The position numbers and the translations under genes were made by a program. The notes below the pieces were generated by a model. The model did no database searches, was not told the DNA's origin, and saw only the letters and a program-made list of their open reading frames with translations. From Cyrtodaria siliqua (lineage: Eukaryota; Mollusca; Bivalvia; Adapedonta; Hiatellidae), in contig JAWPHD010005069.1 of NCBI GenBank assembly GCA_037043455.1, positions 62,001 through 126,000 on the forward strand: a stretch of DNA of 64,000 nt. Reading direction: 5' to 3'. Positions 10,400 through 22,784 of the stretch are shown piece after piece (the stretch's first letter is position 1; each line of letters opens with the position of its first letter).

Positions 10400-11032
10400 G
10401 TTACCTAACTTACTGTCCAAGTTTTATAATAATTGCACATGGCAATGTTGAGATATAAAAAAAAATGATCGGACTGGCAAGGCTGAGATATAAAAAAAAT
10501 GTTGATGCCCGTATAACAAAGTTAAAAATGCTAACATAACATATGTTTTGGAGAAAGTATGTCATAGTGACCTAGTTTCCAGGGACTGACAGACGGACGG
10601 ACGGACGGACAGACTGACGGACGGACTTATGGACTAAGTGATCCCTATGTATCGCATTTTTCTTCGAAAAGGCGACACAAAAACCTTATTCCCCACGCCG
10701 AAACTTAAACAAAAAGGATAACGTAACGTATACTTTAGAGAAAATAGGTCACAGTGACCTAGTTTTCAGGGTCATGTCAGTGCTTGATGAGAGGAAGGTG
10801 CTGTTAAAATTTGATGAAGGTGGGACATGGTAATACTGATCGATACATAACAAAAACTTCACTTCACTTCCCCCCCACCCCCCACATGCCGAAACTTAAA
10901 CAAAAGGGTAAATGTAACGCATATTTTGGAGAAAGTAGGTCACAGCTGACTTAGTTTTCAGGGTAAGATCAGTGCTTGATGAGTGGAAGGTGCTGTTAAA
11001 ATTTGAAGATCGGACATGGTAATGCTGAGATA
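10400..11032. repeat. Degenerate repeats with AGGTCACAGTGACCT units
   Basis: Two to three decayed units of about 180 bp share ACGTAACGTATACTTTAGAG-like starts, TAGGTCACAGTGACCTAG, a GTCAGTGCTTGATGAG word and TGCTGTTAAAATTTGA. A further unit resumes at about 13700 after the transposon insertion, which split this array. A GACGGACGG simple repeat lies at about 10580-10625. Confidence 0.65.
10746..10760. promoter_or_regulatory. Perfect estrogen-response-element palindrome
   Basis: AGGTCACAGTGACCT is the consensus inverted repeat with 3-bp spacer (IR3) bound by estrogen receptors. It is part of a repeat unit, with a second perfect copy at 13741. Function is not shown. Confidence 0.5.
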
Positions 11033-11034
11033 TA

Positions 11035-13664
11035 CGAGAGGTGTTCAACTTATATTTGAACACTTTTATTGTGTAACTGAATCAACTATCTTGAAATTCT
11101 TGCCGAATATGTTGATTGTAATGTCAAGTCTAATGATTCCTTCGATATGAAACTTTATGATATGCACTATTATGTGCTTCCTAATGTTGCTGCATGCGCA
11201 TTTTTGAAAATGGGTAGAAAATGACATTTTGAAGCAAAAATCGTCAATTAGAAAAATAACTGCAATACAAATTTTAACACAAATGCTTTTAAAATATCGT
11301 TAAAGGTTATAGTAACCGATATGTCCATGCCTGAACGCAGAAAAGTGTAATATGCATTTTTTTTTAATTTGTCGATTTTCAAGATTTAAGCGAAAATTAA
11401 CATGAAATTCAACTATGAAAATGACTAAATTTACGAAAGCTTCTAGTTCAAAACAGGCATTTTTGTGACTACCTCTGTTATAAAAATCAAGTTTCATAAG
11501 TTTCTCAAAAGAAAAGATAGGAAAATATTTAACTTAAAATTTAGGGGCAAAACACACACATTTGCAAATAATGATAAAAATAATATATTTTTTTACCAAA
11601 AATATCTTTCTAAGGTATATGATATACATCAACAATAACTGTTCATGTTTTTATATCACAAAATATGATTCAAATAGTTATTTTGGTTAATTTATAAAAT
11701 TATCAGTAAAATACGAGCAAATTTTCCTATTATCTGTCAATGTTTTAATATTGCGATAAAAAGTCGAGCTTTTAATTCAGCATCTATATTTTTGTCTTAA
11801 AGTAAAACATACGATCATATTTAAATTATAAACACAGGTTTAAACAAGTATGATATGCATTTAGTGCAATTATTTGGTTTAATGTAAAACTCCACGGCAA
11901 CAGCAACATATAGGTTTAAAATTAGAAAATGGTGTACACCTTATTCAAAATGTAATTTAAAAAGAACCGCGTGAAATTGGATATTATTTTTAAATGCATT
12001 CGTTCTAAATGGGTGCATAGAATTAACGGAATCCACATATTTACCGGAATCTACCTGAATTACCGGAATCCACTTTTTTTATAATTAATATATTATAAAA
12101 TATTGATAGAATACATTAGTTACAGTATTAGAAGACTAAAGATAATGTACTAATCATGATATATACTTTATAAAATATGTTTTTTTTTATATATTTATTA
12201 GTTTTTTTTTGTATTTTATGAATATTGCTAACAAATAAATTGCTAATAAAATTTCATTTACGGATGATGATGATGTTGTTTGCATTAGTTTTTGCCCTCT
12301 TTTACATGTGTCATAATAATAAATACAGTATAATTTTATTGATATTGTTAAAAGGGCCTTGGTTATAAATTTACCAATAAGTAATCAGATTGTGTTAGTG
12401 TTATACATAACCGAAAAGTTATAGATATAGTTCATTCATTTCCATATTTCTTATTTTCATTTAGGTAGATGTATGGTAGATGTATGGATAGAACGACCAT
12501 CAATGCAATATCATTTATATATAAATTAATGACAATAGGAATTAATAAACTAGAAACAAAAAAATAGATTTATTATTTTTATGTACTGAAAAATGTTATT
12601 CAATATTTTCTAATTTTGTGTCAAACTAACAATATTAGATGCAAAAGTCGATTATGAAATCAAAAATGAAGTAAATTATTTCATTTTTTTTAATTACTTT
12701 ACAAAGGACACCGACACCTTTAAGTGTGAGCAGGATGTTTTTAATAGCTCCTTGTGTGAACAAGCAATTAACAGTTTGATAGTAATTTTATAACTAGCAG
12801 CTGATTATTTGTTTCCATTAACAATGTCTTTACATTATGCAGTTAATTGAAGATGTGTTATATATACACCAAAGACTACAGTAACGCTTTGATTGTTGTT
12901 GTTTTGTTTATATAATTTTGGGAAAGATATATATATACTCGTAACAGTGATTTACGCGTCTGCATTAAAAAAAAAAGAAGCAATAAGTGACATATCTTAA
13001 AACATTTATAGCGGAAAATAAGTGGCATGATGATGTACTATACAAAGCATGCAGATGCATCTGCATACGGCCGTACTTATAACACGTGCTGTAATAACAA
13101 CGGCACGTGCTAAACGCGACAAGATTTAATACACAGGTTCTCAATTTGCAAGATTTTCAAGTGTCCCTTTAATAAATCAGTATTTACATTAATAATAAAA
13201 CAATAGCTTATGCATTTAGTTAATACTAATAACATCAATTCCCAGTGTAATGGTAAGAAAATTTACTTCTGTCAGGCAAATTATCTGGTGTATTCCGGTA
13301 TTTTCGCTAATACATTTTTTATAACATCTATTTCGGTCATTCTCAGGTCATATTCCGGTATCTTTCGATAATTAATGTCACAAAAACACATATTCATTAA
13401 TATATTACTTAATTAACTATACATTTACGCCAATTTAGATCATAAATAGTGGATTCCGGTAATTAAAAAGTCGATTCCGGTAATTCTTTGGTGGATTCCG
13501 GTAATTCAGGTAGATTCCGGTAAATAGGTGGATTCCGGTAATTCTATGCACCGTTCTAAATGACAGTTTCACATCATTAAATCACGTATTTTTTATGACA
13601 ATCACTTCCGCTGAAAAATCCCATGTTAAACAAAAGTGTTCATTTATAAGTTGAACACCTCTCG
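11035..13664. mobile_element. TA-flanked DNA transposon with nested insertion
   Basis: Terminal inverted repeats of about 35 bp begin CGAGAGGTGTTCAACTTAT on both ends and differ at a few positions. The element is bounded by TA at 11033-11034 and 13665-13666, as for Tc1/mariner-type elements. It lies in the middle of the repeat array at 10400-13850. After removing the nested element at 12012-13552 it is about 1.08 kb. I find no transposase frame, so it is non-autonomous or decayed. Confidence 0.75.
12012..13552. mobile_element. Nested transposon with iterated terminal repeats, 10-bp TSD
   Basis: Ends are GGTGCATAGAATTA... and its inverse. The 62-bp inverted repeats differ at about two positions and consist of the word ATTACCGGAATCCAC iterated three times at the left end and five at the right. 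The flanking duplication GTTCTAAATG (12002-12011 and 13553-13562) is perfect and 10 bp long. The interior is AT-rich with no coding frame. The TSD length points to a Mutator-like mechanism, but without a transposase this is inference. Confidence 0.8.
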
Positions 13665-13740
13665 TACCAAAAACGTTATTTTCCTCCCCACTACCAAAAC
13701 AAAAGAAAAAGGTTAACGTAACGCATATTATGGAGAAAGT

Positions 13741-13755
13741 AGGTCACAGTGACCT
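13741..13755. promoter_or_regulatory. Second perfect ERE palindrome
   Basis: AGGTCACAGTGACCT in a repeat unit at 13690-13860, identical to the site at 10746. Confidence 0.5.
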
Positions 13756-13854
13756 AGTTTTCAGGGTATGGTCAGTGCTTGAGGCGAGGATGGCGCTGTT
13801 AAAGTGTGATAAAGATCGGACATAGCAGTGAAGTCTTACTTCACTGGACATAGT

Positions 13855-14370
13855 AATGCTGAGATATATAAACTGTGACCCCCGGGGTGGGACCAAATGT
13901 GACCCCTGGGTCACCATTTGAACAAACTTGGTAGAGGACCACAAGCTTATAGCAAATGCAAAATATTAAACCTCTGGCTCTTGCAATTTCAGAGAAGAAG
14001 ATTTTTTTTAAAAAAATCCTATATAAGTCTATGTAAAACTGTGACCCTCGGGGCGGGGACAAATTTGACCCCAGGGTCACCATTTGAACAAATTTAGTAG
14101 AGGACCATAAGCTGATGCTACATGTAATACATGAGAGCTCTGTGCCTTGTGGTTTCAGAGAAGATTTTTTTTAATTTTTTTTTCCTATATGTCTATATTA
14201 AAAACATGCAAAACCTCAATATAGAAACTTTGGACTACCGGGGCACGGCCATTTTTGACCCCGGGGACTTTATTCGAACAAACTTGATAGTCTAGGCGTT
14301 GGCAAACTGTTGAAATCTGTCCAGAGGTTCTGGAGAAGAAGATTTTTTAAGGTTTCGACCATATATGGTA
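13855..14370. repeat. GTGACCCC/GGGTCACC dispersed array, locus 2
   Basis: Two and a half units like those at 9780 (ACTGTGACCC, GGGTCACCATTTGAACAAA, TAGAGGACCATAAGCT, TTTCAGAGAAGA). It runs into a module ending at the hairpin at 14549. Confidence 0.7.
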
Positions 14371-14548
14371 ATGGCAGCCATTTTTGATGTAGCGCTGACC
14401 TAATTTTAATAAATCTAAAAAGCATTCATTTAAGGATCATCCATGTGAAGTTTGGTCAAAATTAGCCAAGCGGTTTCTGTGGAGAAGTTGTTTGAAGAAA
14501 AGTTAACAGACGACAGACGACGGAAGACGGACAACACACCATCCCATA

Positions 14549-14577
14549 AGCTCTGTTGGCCCTTGGCCAGTAGAGCT
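14549..14577. repeat. Terminal hairpin of dispersed module
   Basis: AGCTCTGTTGGCCCTTGGCC followed by AGTAGAGCT forms an AGCTCT/AGAGCT stem with an inner GGCC pair, preceded by GACGACGGAAGACGGAC and followed by AAAAA. Variants end other modules at 16351-16385 and 29100-29128, and a truncated one starts at 27020. Confidence 0.6.
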
Positions 14578-14644
14578 AAAAACCACTCAAGGGACTTTAC
14601 AATGACAAAGGGCAATACAAGGAAGTGTAGAGCACAAAACCAAA

Positions 14645-14873
14645 ACTCAAGCTTAATTTAAAATAGAGCTAGTGCCCTTTGGAAGTTTATCTTATAATTC
14701 ATGTCCATAGCATAACTCAAAAACAAATAATGGAACTGCAATGAAACTTCACACAATGATAACGGGCAATGGGAGAAACTGATGGGATCTAAAACCAATC
14801 TTCATTCAAACTAGAGTTATTCAATATTGCCCTTTGTAATTCTATACTTGCAATTCTCTTCTGGGGCATAAGA
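14645..14873. repeat. Dispersed repeat fragment (GGGCAATAACTC family)
   Basis: It carries the inverse of words seen at 27460-27850, such as ATGAAACTTCACACAATGAT and TGCCCTTTGTAATT. No gene. Confidence 0.5.
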
Positions 14874-16058
14874 CAACAAGAAATATCACTTAAGTGATAA
14901 ATGCCCCCGAAGTGTCCTTTGACCTCTAAGTATGACCTTGACCTTGGAGCCATGGACCTGGATTTGTGCACGACACCTCGTTTGGTTTTGGTGAGCATTT
15001 GTGCCAAGTTATTTGAAAATCCATCCAGGCATGCAAAAGTTATTGACCGGACACAATTTGACCTAAATGTGACCTTGACCTTGGGGCCACAGACCTGGAT
15101 TTTGTGCACGGCACATCGTCTTGTTGTGGTGAGCACATGTGCCAAGTTATTGAAACTCCGTCCATGAATGCCAGTTATTGAGCGGACACAATTTGACTTT
15201 TGACCTCCAAGTGTGACCTTGACCTTGAAGACCTGGGTTTTGCGTGCGACACATCGTCTTGTTATGGTGATCACTTGTGCCAAGTTATTTTAAAATCCCT
15301 GCAGGGGTTGTGACGTTACGGTCCGGACACGAAATTACGTACCTGTTTTTGACCTATAAACTTCAAGTGTAACCTTGACCTTTAAGGTGCGGACCTGGGT
15401 TTTGCGCGCGACACATCATCTTGTTATGGTGATCACTTGTGCCAAGTTATTTAAAAATCCCTGCAGGGGTTGTGACGGTACGGTCCGGACACGAAATTGT
15501 GTATGTGTTTTTGACCTATGAACTTCAAGTGTGACCTTGACCTTTGAGGTACGGACCTGGGTTTTGCTGGGGACACATCGTCTTGTTATGGTGATCACTT
15601 GTGCCAAGTTATTTAAAAATCCCTGCAGGGGTTGTGACGGTACGGTCCGGACACGAAATTGTGTACGTGTTTTTGACCTATGAACTTCAAGTGTGACCTT
15701 GACCTTTGAGGTACGGACCTGGGTTTTGCGGGGGACACATCGTCTTGTTATGGTGATCACTTGTGCCAAGTTATTTAAAATTCCCTGCAGGGGTTGTGTC
15801 GTTACGGTCCGGACACGAAATTGCGTACCTGTTTTTGACCTATGAACTTCAAGTGTGACCTTGACCTTTGAGGTACCGACCTGGGTTTTGCGGGGGACAC
15901 ATCGTCATGTTATGGTGATCACTTGGGCCAAGTTATTTACAAATCCCTGCTGGGGTTGTGAAGTTACGGTCCGGACACGAACTTCGGAATGATGGACAGA
16001 ATCCGGACGGACGGTGCGATTACTATATGCCCCCGAAAAATTTTCGGGGCATAAAAAC
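14874..16058. mobile_element. Pearl-like element with 162-bp tandem core
   Basis: The left end has CAACAAGAAATATCAC with the palindrome ATCACTTAAGTGAT, then ATGCCCCCGAAGTG. The core has about seven units; the last five repeat exactly every 162 bp (CGGTCCGGACAC at 15319, 15481, 15643, 15805, 15967). The right end is a hairpin, GCCCCCGAAAAATTTTCGGG, then CATAAAAA. Bivalve pearl elements have this left arm, roughly 160-bp core, right arm design; I infer kinship from architecture. Open frames of up to 164 codons follow from the period being divisible by three. Confidence 0.75.
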
Positions 16059-18540
16059 TACTAATGGACTGTAAATTGCTGGGTGATACAAGGCCATATG
16101 ATAAGTTGAGGATACATCTTGGGGAGCATCCATCGGTTCTACAGATTTTTTTGTTAATGAAAGATGCCCAATTTGTATCCGTGTTTCGATGTCGTTAAGC
16201 ATATGTTTATTGATGATTATTACAGAAATCAACAGTTATAGTTATTTTTCTAACTTTATACATTTAGGACAATGGACGAAGAGTGAGCCGTTTGAGTTAT
16301 TGGCAGCAATCCTATCCACGAGGCAAAAGTTAACGACGGACAACACATCATCCCTGCTTGCCTGGCCTTCAACCTGTAGAGCTAAAAATTACTCTGCGAT
16401 GGACAAATATTGCTATTAATAATATGAATAGGAATGTAAAGTAAACTGTGTTATAACAAGTGACTGGATGGGTTTGCACCATCATACAGCTACACTGGAC
16501 TGAACCTTCATGTGTTGTTTTGTAAACACATCTGGCCCGGAAGTCGTTCACTTCTTTATCAAAAATCCAAACTTTTAGAAATTATACAATTTTTAACGCC
16601 TCTAACCCGGCATTAACAGGAAAATATTACAACAGATGTACACCATTTCTAAACCTACTGACAATGAGATAATTATATAAATAACAGATTTTGAGAATCC
16701 AAACTCTATACGGTAGACACAATATAAACGGCAGTAACCAACCAGGCCAATCCCCGAAACTGGAGCGTCTAATGAGGAGTTACCAACTCATAATTATTTT
16801 TACCCATATTTAATCTACAATATTTTAAGTGCCAGTGAATAAACCTATACTTTTTATCAGCGAATATACACTATTTTATAACTTGAACACCTCGACGGGG
16901 TTGGACGAGGTTTAGATAAATGATTTAGTAATGTAATTTTACTGTTATTTGGCAGGTTAATGCCTTTAAAGATTGGGTGACTTGTTAACAATCGGTTTGG
17001 ATTTCAATACAAAACAACACAGTTCTGTTAAGGAAATATACATTTAATATGTCAACATGTATTTATTTGCTTTCTTAACAAGATGTTTTGTGCGGGATAT
17101 CGTAACATGTAAACAGTAGAGTTCTATGTTTGCATGCCTTCAGGTGCCCTTGGGATGGTCTTTGAAACTTGAGAAAGGTGTGCATAATAATTGTTATCGT
17201 CTTAAAGGGACACTGTCTGCAAGTAAGCAGATATTAAGCATAGCCAAACAACTCTGATTTTTATTCAGTGAAATGTATTCATGAAAATATGAGCATAGAC
17301 CCAGATATGTCGGTAGTAATACATTTCGTGAGTTTGAAAAAAAATTTATTATTTGTAAACAATGTGTGACCCACAATAATTACAGTTTGTGCTGATCACC
17401 TGACATCCATTAGCGCAATAGCTTTTCTATACAGCAAGTCTTGCGATATACATCTGGCCCGTTTAGTTCAGAATTGAAATTTTAGACGCAGCCAGTCTGA
17501 AGACTGAAGACTAAAGACTGCATCTAACAGTGTCTAACCTTACTGATGACAAGAATAATGTCATGGTATTGATAAGTATTTCTCATCAAAGTGTTGCTAG
17601 CTAGGAAGTTTGAAGGCTGTGTCAAATATTCTCAATGCAAAAGGTGTAATGAAGGTCTAAAAGACTGTGCCAATTATAAAGAGCTAAAACTTTACTGAAG
17701 CATAAAACTTAACAGACTACAAATAAAATAGTACCATAATCGATTCAATGACCAAAACTCTCAATTCCTCTCTGATTAAAGTGTATTAACTAATTTTGTT
17801 GAAATATCCGATTGACTATAAATTACATGTTCGAGTTCACTAGCTTGAACAACTGTTTGAATTTAATTGTATGCAGGACTCAAACCTGGATGCACATAAA
17901 GATAAAATAATGCAATCTCTACCCAGAGTACACTCGTTCCTCATTTGACTCTGTCAACGTCAAAGGAAGTAGGGCGAACGGATAGGTCATGTGATTATTC
18001 AAAAAAGTTATGACGATGTTTATAATAAATCCTTTTGCGTGACCTGCAAAGATAAAATATAGACCTATATTAAATAATTTCAATTTTTATTTCTATGAGT
18101 TAATTTTTTTAGTAATTTTCTGCTATCGAGCTTCGGTTTGAAATGTTTACATATGCGTTTCGATTGAGGAGACCTAAGTACGTATTAATTTTGTAGTAAA
18201 ATAGTCCCGATTAGAACTAAATTGTTTTCGTGCATTATTTCAAATCTTGCAACACCTAATTTGCAGATATTCTGAAAATTATATTTACACAAGAAATAAA
18301 TAAGATTCAGGCAAACATATTCCAATTTAACAGGTTTTACCAAAATCTTGTAATTTAGTAGTTAGCAGAGATTTATGTGAGTGCAAGGAACGATAACTCA
18401 GCGTGAAGATTGAAAATAAAGATGTTTATTTAGGACCTACTGAATACAGAAAAGCCAGCTCAGGCTTCAATGTAAGCTTTTTGTTTATTTGTAACGACTA
18501 AATAAAAGAACACCTGCATAGCAGCATGACAAAATAACAA
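16059..18540. other. Sparse AT-rich DNA, repeat fragments only
   Basis: It holds a degenerate module end at 16351-16385, a copy of the 3838 repeat at 16738-16870 and a lone TTAAAGGGACACTG end at about 17203. I see no exon: frames are short and lack splice context. Confidence 0.5.
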
Positions 18541-18985
18541 TTAAGCCAAAATTTAAACAAGAGGTCAAGACCTTGAAGCTCTACTGATAGGTTTTGATAA
18601 GCTAGATCAGCATTCCTGTGAAGTTTCATGAAAATCCGTCAAGTAGTTTCGGAGTAGTCGTTACAAGTTTTTACTATATAACTATGTAAACAAAGATAAA
18701 GTTGGCCGCTGGCAAAGATGTTCAACGTCAAATCGAAATGATTTTTGACAAGGACTAACATCATGTCATGCTGATCATTTTAGAAAAAGTCCCATATCAA
18801 CATCACTTATAGTTTTCAAAAAGTAGTCGCTACAAACTTGTTTTTTAAAAATCTATTTTTAGCTTTGGTGGCCATCTTGGACTTCACATCAACGTGAATT
18901 TTTGCTAAGATCCACTAGACATCATGGACAACATTCCTTTAAAGTTTCATGAAAATCCATCTAGTAATAAATAAGGAATGTAGGT
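18541..18985. repeat. AACAAGAGGTCAAG dispersed repeat, locus 1
   Basis: It starts ACAAGAGGTCAAGACCTTGA and carries GTGAAGTTTCATGAAAATCC twice (about 18617 and 18941). The same start occurs at 28007. No coding capacity. Confidence 0.6.
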
Positions 18986-19089
18986 AGATTTTTTATTACC
19001 GGTATATACTTTCCAGTGAAATAGTAGATTTTATGATTAAAATAAAACCTCATATATTCATTGTTGTGGAAATATAACATATTTTCACT

Positions 19090-19325
19090 CAAAATGACGT
19101 CATGCAACTGCTGACGTTGTTGTTATTGACGTCATTGTTTTAGTGCATTATGTTTTTTCTGCATAAGTTTCCAGGTTGTGAGTATATAATAAATAGAATA
19201 TTTGTTGATTTGTGGTGAATATAGTTTTTATTTTCATCTTGAAGTGAGAAAACTCAAATATTTTCAAAATATAGGTTTTCTCACTTCACTCAAAACAACC
19301 AATTATCCTCTATTTATTTTTTAAT
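19090..19325. mobile_element. Foldback-like element with CRE cluster
   Basis: TGACGTCA at 19095-19102 and 19127-19134, with TGACGTT between them, precede an imperfect inverted repeat (AGTGAGAAAACTCAAATATT against AGGTTTTCTCACTTCACT) bounded by ATAAATAGAATA and CTCTATTTATT. It resembles the element at 5059 in ends and CRE company. Confidence 0.5.
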
Positions 19326-21390
19326 TCTCATAGTTTATCCTTATTTTAAATCTAGAACACAAGCTTCCAGAACAGTTCATTATCGTTCCACTATTAATTA
19401 AGTAGTTCACTACCATACATCCAGAATACTAAACAAAATCCTGTATTTGTAGATGGGTGGAGTAGAAAGTTGTCGGATCGAGGGTAAAATCGGCAGAACT
19501 GTCAGGTTCGGGAATCAAAAATTTTTTTTGTTTGGTCGTAAGTAAAGCACCGATGCTAATAAATACTACCACTTGTACAATTAAACGATCGCTAGTTGCG
19601 TCAAGTAAAGCATCACTACTAAGTAACAATAATACAATTAAATAAACAACCGCTAAAACTGCGTAAAGTAAAGTACATATGTGTAAACATAAAACATCAT
19701 TTGTAAACACGAGTGTAAAGTGCGTAAACATGAACACAAAGTAAGTATTACTAATAATATTGTCATGATAGCTAAGTAAAACAAAACTATAATACAGCTA
19801 ACATGCCAAACCATGAGATTCTAATTCTTTAGGTGCAATAAAAAACATATTTTCCAAACAGGTTGAGAAATAATAATTTCACTGGCAAAAGTTGTTTTGA
19901 TAAGGCATTTAATTTTTAATGCAAAAGTCTGCACCATCAACATTCTTTTTTAAGAATACTATTAAAAAAATGGATTAAGTTTATCTAAATTAAAAAACTC
20001 TGGAACTTTTATTGCAAAATAATTAAGTAGTTCATTTGAGATTTCCTTAACGTTGTCAAGGAGTTACATGGGAAAAATCCCCATCAAAAAAGTATTTTGA
20101 CTGTAAAGTATTTATTTCGCAAACGATTTTCAAAACTAATGATGTTTTATTTACCACTAAAAATACCGGTTCTAATAATATATAATTTATGTAAATATTT
20201 TCAAAACTGTTCCTGTAAATGCTGACTTTTTTAAAAATATTTTCAAAATTGTTCTTGTAAATGCTGATTTTTTAAAAAATATTTTCAAAACTGTTGTTGT
20301 AAATGCTGATTTTTGTGGCTGAAACAAGTGCCCCACGCAATAGCACCATGTTCAGAAGTACTTTTTTGCATTCAGCCTTAGTAATGCTTTCAACAACACT
20401 TTCAGTATTTAAACTAAGGTAGTACTTGTAGTGTTGCCACAGAAATACATCAATAAATAGTCTGTCATTTACAGCTTGGCCTCGTACTGATTTCAAGCAA
20501 AAGTAAAATTATTTGTTATCACCCCACCGACCCATCCACTCCCTGTTTAATAAAAATATCAATAAAGACAATTTAAAACTTAATGTTTGCATAATTATTC
20601 AGTTGAATTTGCCTTCAAGGACCAGCACTAAACAAAGCCCATACAAATTATACAGGACTGCTTTGTTAGTGGGGTGGTCATGGTGGTGGGGGAACATATT
20701 TTCCAAAACTGTCTTGTATCTTGGCGTATACAGAAACCAAAATTGCCAATTTTAAATTCTATAATGAAAGAACTATGCAGAAAAAGCCACTTTAGAAAAA
20801 AATAATTTTAAATTATAACACACAGATCGTGCTGAGACAAAGTACAATGTCATGCAAAAAATAAAACGGCAAATCTATAATATATATAACAAAAGTCAAA
20901 CAACTGTAAAACCCTGCTGAATATGAGTATTGTTTTGTACTATAGCATCATAAACTCTACTCTCAAGACAAATTCAGGTGCCAATGTCTAGTGCTTCCCT
21001 CGACAGCAAAAAGTGACATGTTCCAGATGTAAATGTGGACCACTGTTTCGTCCTTCAGATGGAGAAATGAGCAGACCCTGTATTCTCGAAACTTTCGAGT
21101 AGAAACCTCAAGCTCAGCTGTAACATTTTGAAAATCTTATTTAATGGTCATGCAATTACTTTAAACTTCACACAAATAATGATAAGCAAATACGACAGCT
21201 GTCCTGAAAGTTTCACAGTAGAAAACACTCACTGAAAGAAGATATAGCAAAACAGAATAGCAAAATAGAATATTTGAGTTTTGTGGTTGAGCATGGGATT
21301 TTGGCTGAGCAAGTTTCGAGAATATGGGGCCAGGACTATTCCACGTAAATGAGTCTTTCGAGCAGGTCAAAAGATGCAGTGGAATCTTGA
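19326..21390. other. AT-rich region with decayed repeats
   Basis: A 42-bp unit (TGTAAATGCTGA..ATATTTTCAAAA) is repeated three times at 20195-20312. The stretch 19800-20340 is a diverged relative of 42380-42740, sharing TTTATTTACCACTAAAAAT. Frames at 19737-19429 and 20496-20272 (minus) lack motifs or splice context. Confidence 0.5.
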
Positions 21391-21394
21391 ATTG

Positions 21395-21760
21395 AATTAA
21401 ACTGGAGTTTTACGGTGCACCAACACAAGAAAGGTTATGGCGCCAAACAGGGATGAACATGCCAGGCTCATCCTTCATTTACATCTAGATAAAAATATGG
21501 AGAATTGGCCTAGAACCTTCTAACCTGCAGAGTTACTGCAAATTCTATTGCAGACACTCCATTTACGATGCAGCCACATTTCCACATGCAGTGTCATGAA
21601 GAAGACCTTGAATGAGCATGATAAAAAAATGAAATGAACATGAAGGTGGGTGGGGAGGTGTGGGTGTGTGTTTGGGGGAGGGGTTTCCTACCCCTCTGCC
21701 TCTAGTGGGATTTGCAGTGGTTGTATTCTACTCCGGCAACCACACAGGCAGCAGTGCAAT
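21395..21760. repeat. Dispersed 350-bp repeat, copy 1
   Basis: Shared words in order: CACCAACACAAGAAAGGTTA, GGATGAACATGCCAGGCTCA, ATTCTATTGCAGACACTCC, AATGAGCATGATAAAA and CCTACCCCTCTGCCTCTAG. Other copies are 23985-24330 and 51865-52165. Non-coding. Confidence 0.8.
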
Positions 21761-21983
21761 CTATGAAATAGTAAGAACATGGGGAACCAGGATTCTCTGT
21801 ATCCTGCATATCTCTAGGAGCATATCTAAATAACCTAAAGGAGTTGAAATGAACAATTTAGGTATTCAGTTGTAATGGTACACAAAGTAAGGTACATCCT
21901 CATTTGGAGAGCACAACATGTGGTGGAGTCCTTGGTGTAAGCCGAATATGTACATCATAATTGCAATGCATGTATATACCTGT

Positions 21984-22144
21984 ATATAGAGGATCTTACA
22001 CGAGTACTCATTCATTATTGAATTTATTAAACGAGTTGGCAAAATGATATATTGCGAGGCTCTTGCCAAGTCTTATATCATTTTTGCTAACGAGTTTAAT
22101 AAATTCGATAATGAATGAGAACGAATGTTAGATTCTATTTATCA
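21984..22144. mobile_element. Palindromic foldback element
   Basis: Arms CTCATTCATTATTGAATTTA and the inverse TAAATTCGATAATGAATGAG flank inner arms with ATGATAT and a core GCGAGGCTCTTGCC. The outer bases AGAGGATCTTACA and TGTTAGATTCTATTTA continue the pairing. It shares the GGCTCT-containing core with the elements at 5059 and 34297, although the arms differ. Confidence 0.75.
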
Positions 22145-22784
22145 CAGAACTCACAAATCGACTTTTACTGCATTTTGTCTGTCGCTTTAACACGCGAAAC
22201 CGACATAAACCGTGGGAATTGGATCATAGTTATTATCCATTTTTTTTGACAGCGCATACTAGGCTAATTTGCATACTTATATAACTAGTGGTATTTCGAA
22301 AATATAGAATGGTGTTATTCCACTCCCACGTCGTAAGTTACGTGATAAAGTGAAGAACACAATAGGCCAGTTTTGAACACGTTTTTCAAAGGACTTTCAT
22401 TACAAAGACAAAGACTTATTTTGTTCTGTTCTCTCTTTGAAGTGACGCCAATTGCTGCTGTTATTTACCTATAACAATAATTTAAGAAACGCACATATTG
22501 ATAAAAGCTAAACAATACATGTTTTTTGAGTGATTAGATGCAATGTGTACAAGAGTGGTTTAATGAAATGTGTTGTGTATTGTGTGGGTAAAAGAGTAAC
22601 CAAGTGGTTAGGTGTTGTGCAATAAATTGAATGGCTAAAAGATAGGCATCCATCCCTTAAATTTGGTTTTTATGTCTTCTTTGACCACGGTTATTATAGG
22701 GTTAACTCTATTGAAATTTGCAATGAAATGGTTGCAAATTTTGTTTAATGGAGACGTGTTAGCGTAGCTGTTAATCATGAGCTG

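Noticed and set aside
14789..15769. Repetitive minus-strand frames of 117-164 codons
   Set aside because: They lie in the 162-bp tandem core of a pearl-like element.
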